NCBI GenBank assembly: GCA_023266435.1
Contig: JAHFQF010000008.1
Location: forward strand, 1-23,271
Length of the DNA: 23,271 nt
DNA from: Legionellales bacterium
Lineage (GTDB): Bacteria; Pseudomonadota; Gammaproteobacteria; Berkiellales; Berkiellaceae
Direction of reading: 5' to 3'
Under the pieces are notes generated by a model. The model searched no databases. It was not told the DNA's origin and worked only from the letters and a program-made list of their open reading frames with translations. The translations under genes and the position numbers were made by a program. Position 1 is the first letter of the stretch. Each line of letters begins with the position of its first letter. Positions 23,190 through 23,271 of the stretch are shown one piece after another.

Positions 23190-23271
23190 TCAGAAAACAG
23201 CCCCAAAAGAAGCATAGTAATCAAACTAAAAATAACCTGAATTTGGGGGGAGGTACTCTAGACCCAAGATG
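23190..23271. other. Upstream flank of rnpB, no gene seen
   Basis: The last 82 bases hold an AT-rich block useful for the rnpB promoter and a G-rich run (GGGGGGAGG at about 23245-23253), but no recognisable coding end, terminator or MraZ-box repeat. Confidence 0.5.

Noticed and set aside
23190..23271. Possible MraZ-binding repeats upstream of rnpB
   Set aside because: Two TGGG motifs occur on the minus strand but are tens of bases apart, not in the tandem 10-bp spacing of MraZ boxes.

Overview
The window is a bacterial chromosome segment dominated by a compact dcw (division and cell wall) cluster on the minus strand, flanked by housekeeping genes. Gene content points to a gammaproteobacterium: coaE-zapD behind a prepilin peptidase, a DciA-type helicase loader between lpxC and secA, ftsQ/ftsA with zapD, and a type A RNase P RNA beside the dcw cluster. 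The neighbourhood resembles Legionella/Coxiella-like relatives, and moderate AT-richness and missing members suggest a streamlined genome. That placement is an inference from memory, not a search result.

Layout. 1-1623 (+): C-terminal end of pilD, then coaE and zapD. 1624-1960: about 340 bp without a gene, holding one perfect hairpin and a candidate promoter. 1961-2668 (+): a secreted outer-membrane beta-barrel protein, closed by a strong bidirectional terminator. 2835-5513 (-): secA, divergent from dciA (5585-6028, +), which converges on lpxC (6047-6970, -) across a shared hairpin. 7171-21241 (-), read right to left: murE, murF, mraY, murD, ftsW, murG, murC, murB, ddlB, ftsQ, ftsA, ftsZ, mostly with 4-nt ATGA overlaps or very short gaps. 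21458-22805 (-): rsmH and ftsL. 22823-23177 (-): rnpB, the RNase P RNA.

The genes work together. MurE, MurF, MurD, MurC, MurB and Ddl make UDP-MurNAc-pentapeptide and its precursors, MraY and MurG make lipid I and II, FtsW polymerises glycan at the septum, and FtsQ/L/A/Z with ZapD form the divisome. LpxC and SecA supply the outer membrane and protein export.

The most notable departures from the standard cluster are: (i) ftsI (PBP3) is absent from its usual place between ftsL and murE, where only 216 bp remain, containing a long compound hairpin and a good promoter for murE; (ii) mraZ is absent and rsmH begins 17 nt after the mature 3' end of rnpB, implying a joint ncRNA-mRNA transcript; (iii) a large AT-rich imperfect palindrome overlaps the ftsQ stop codon just upstream of ftsA; (iv) MurE carries DNSR instead of the usual DNPR motif for meso-diaminopimelate. 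I see no mobile element, CRISPR array, tRNA or clearly new defence system.
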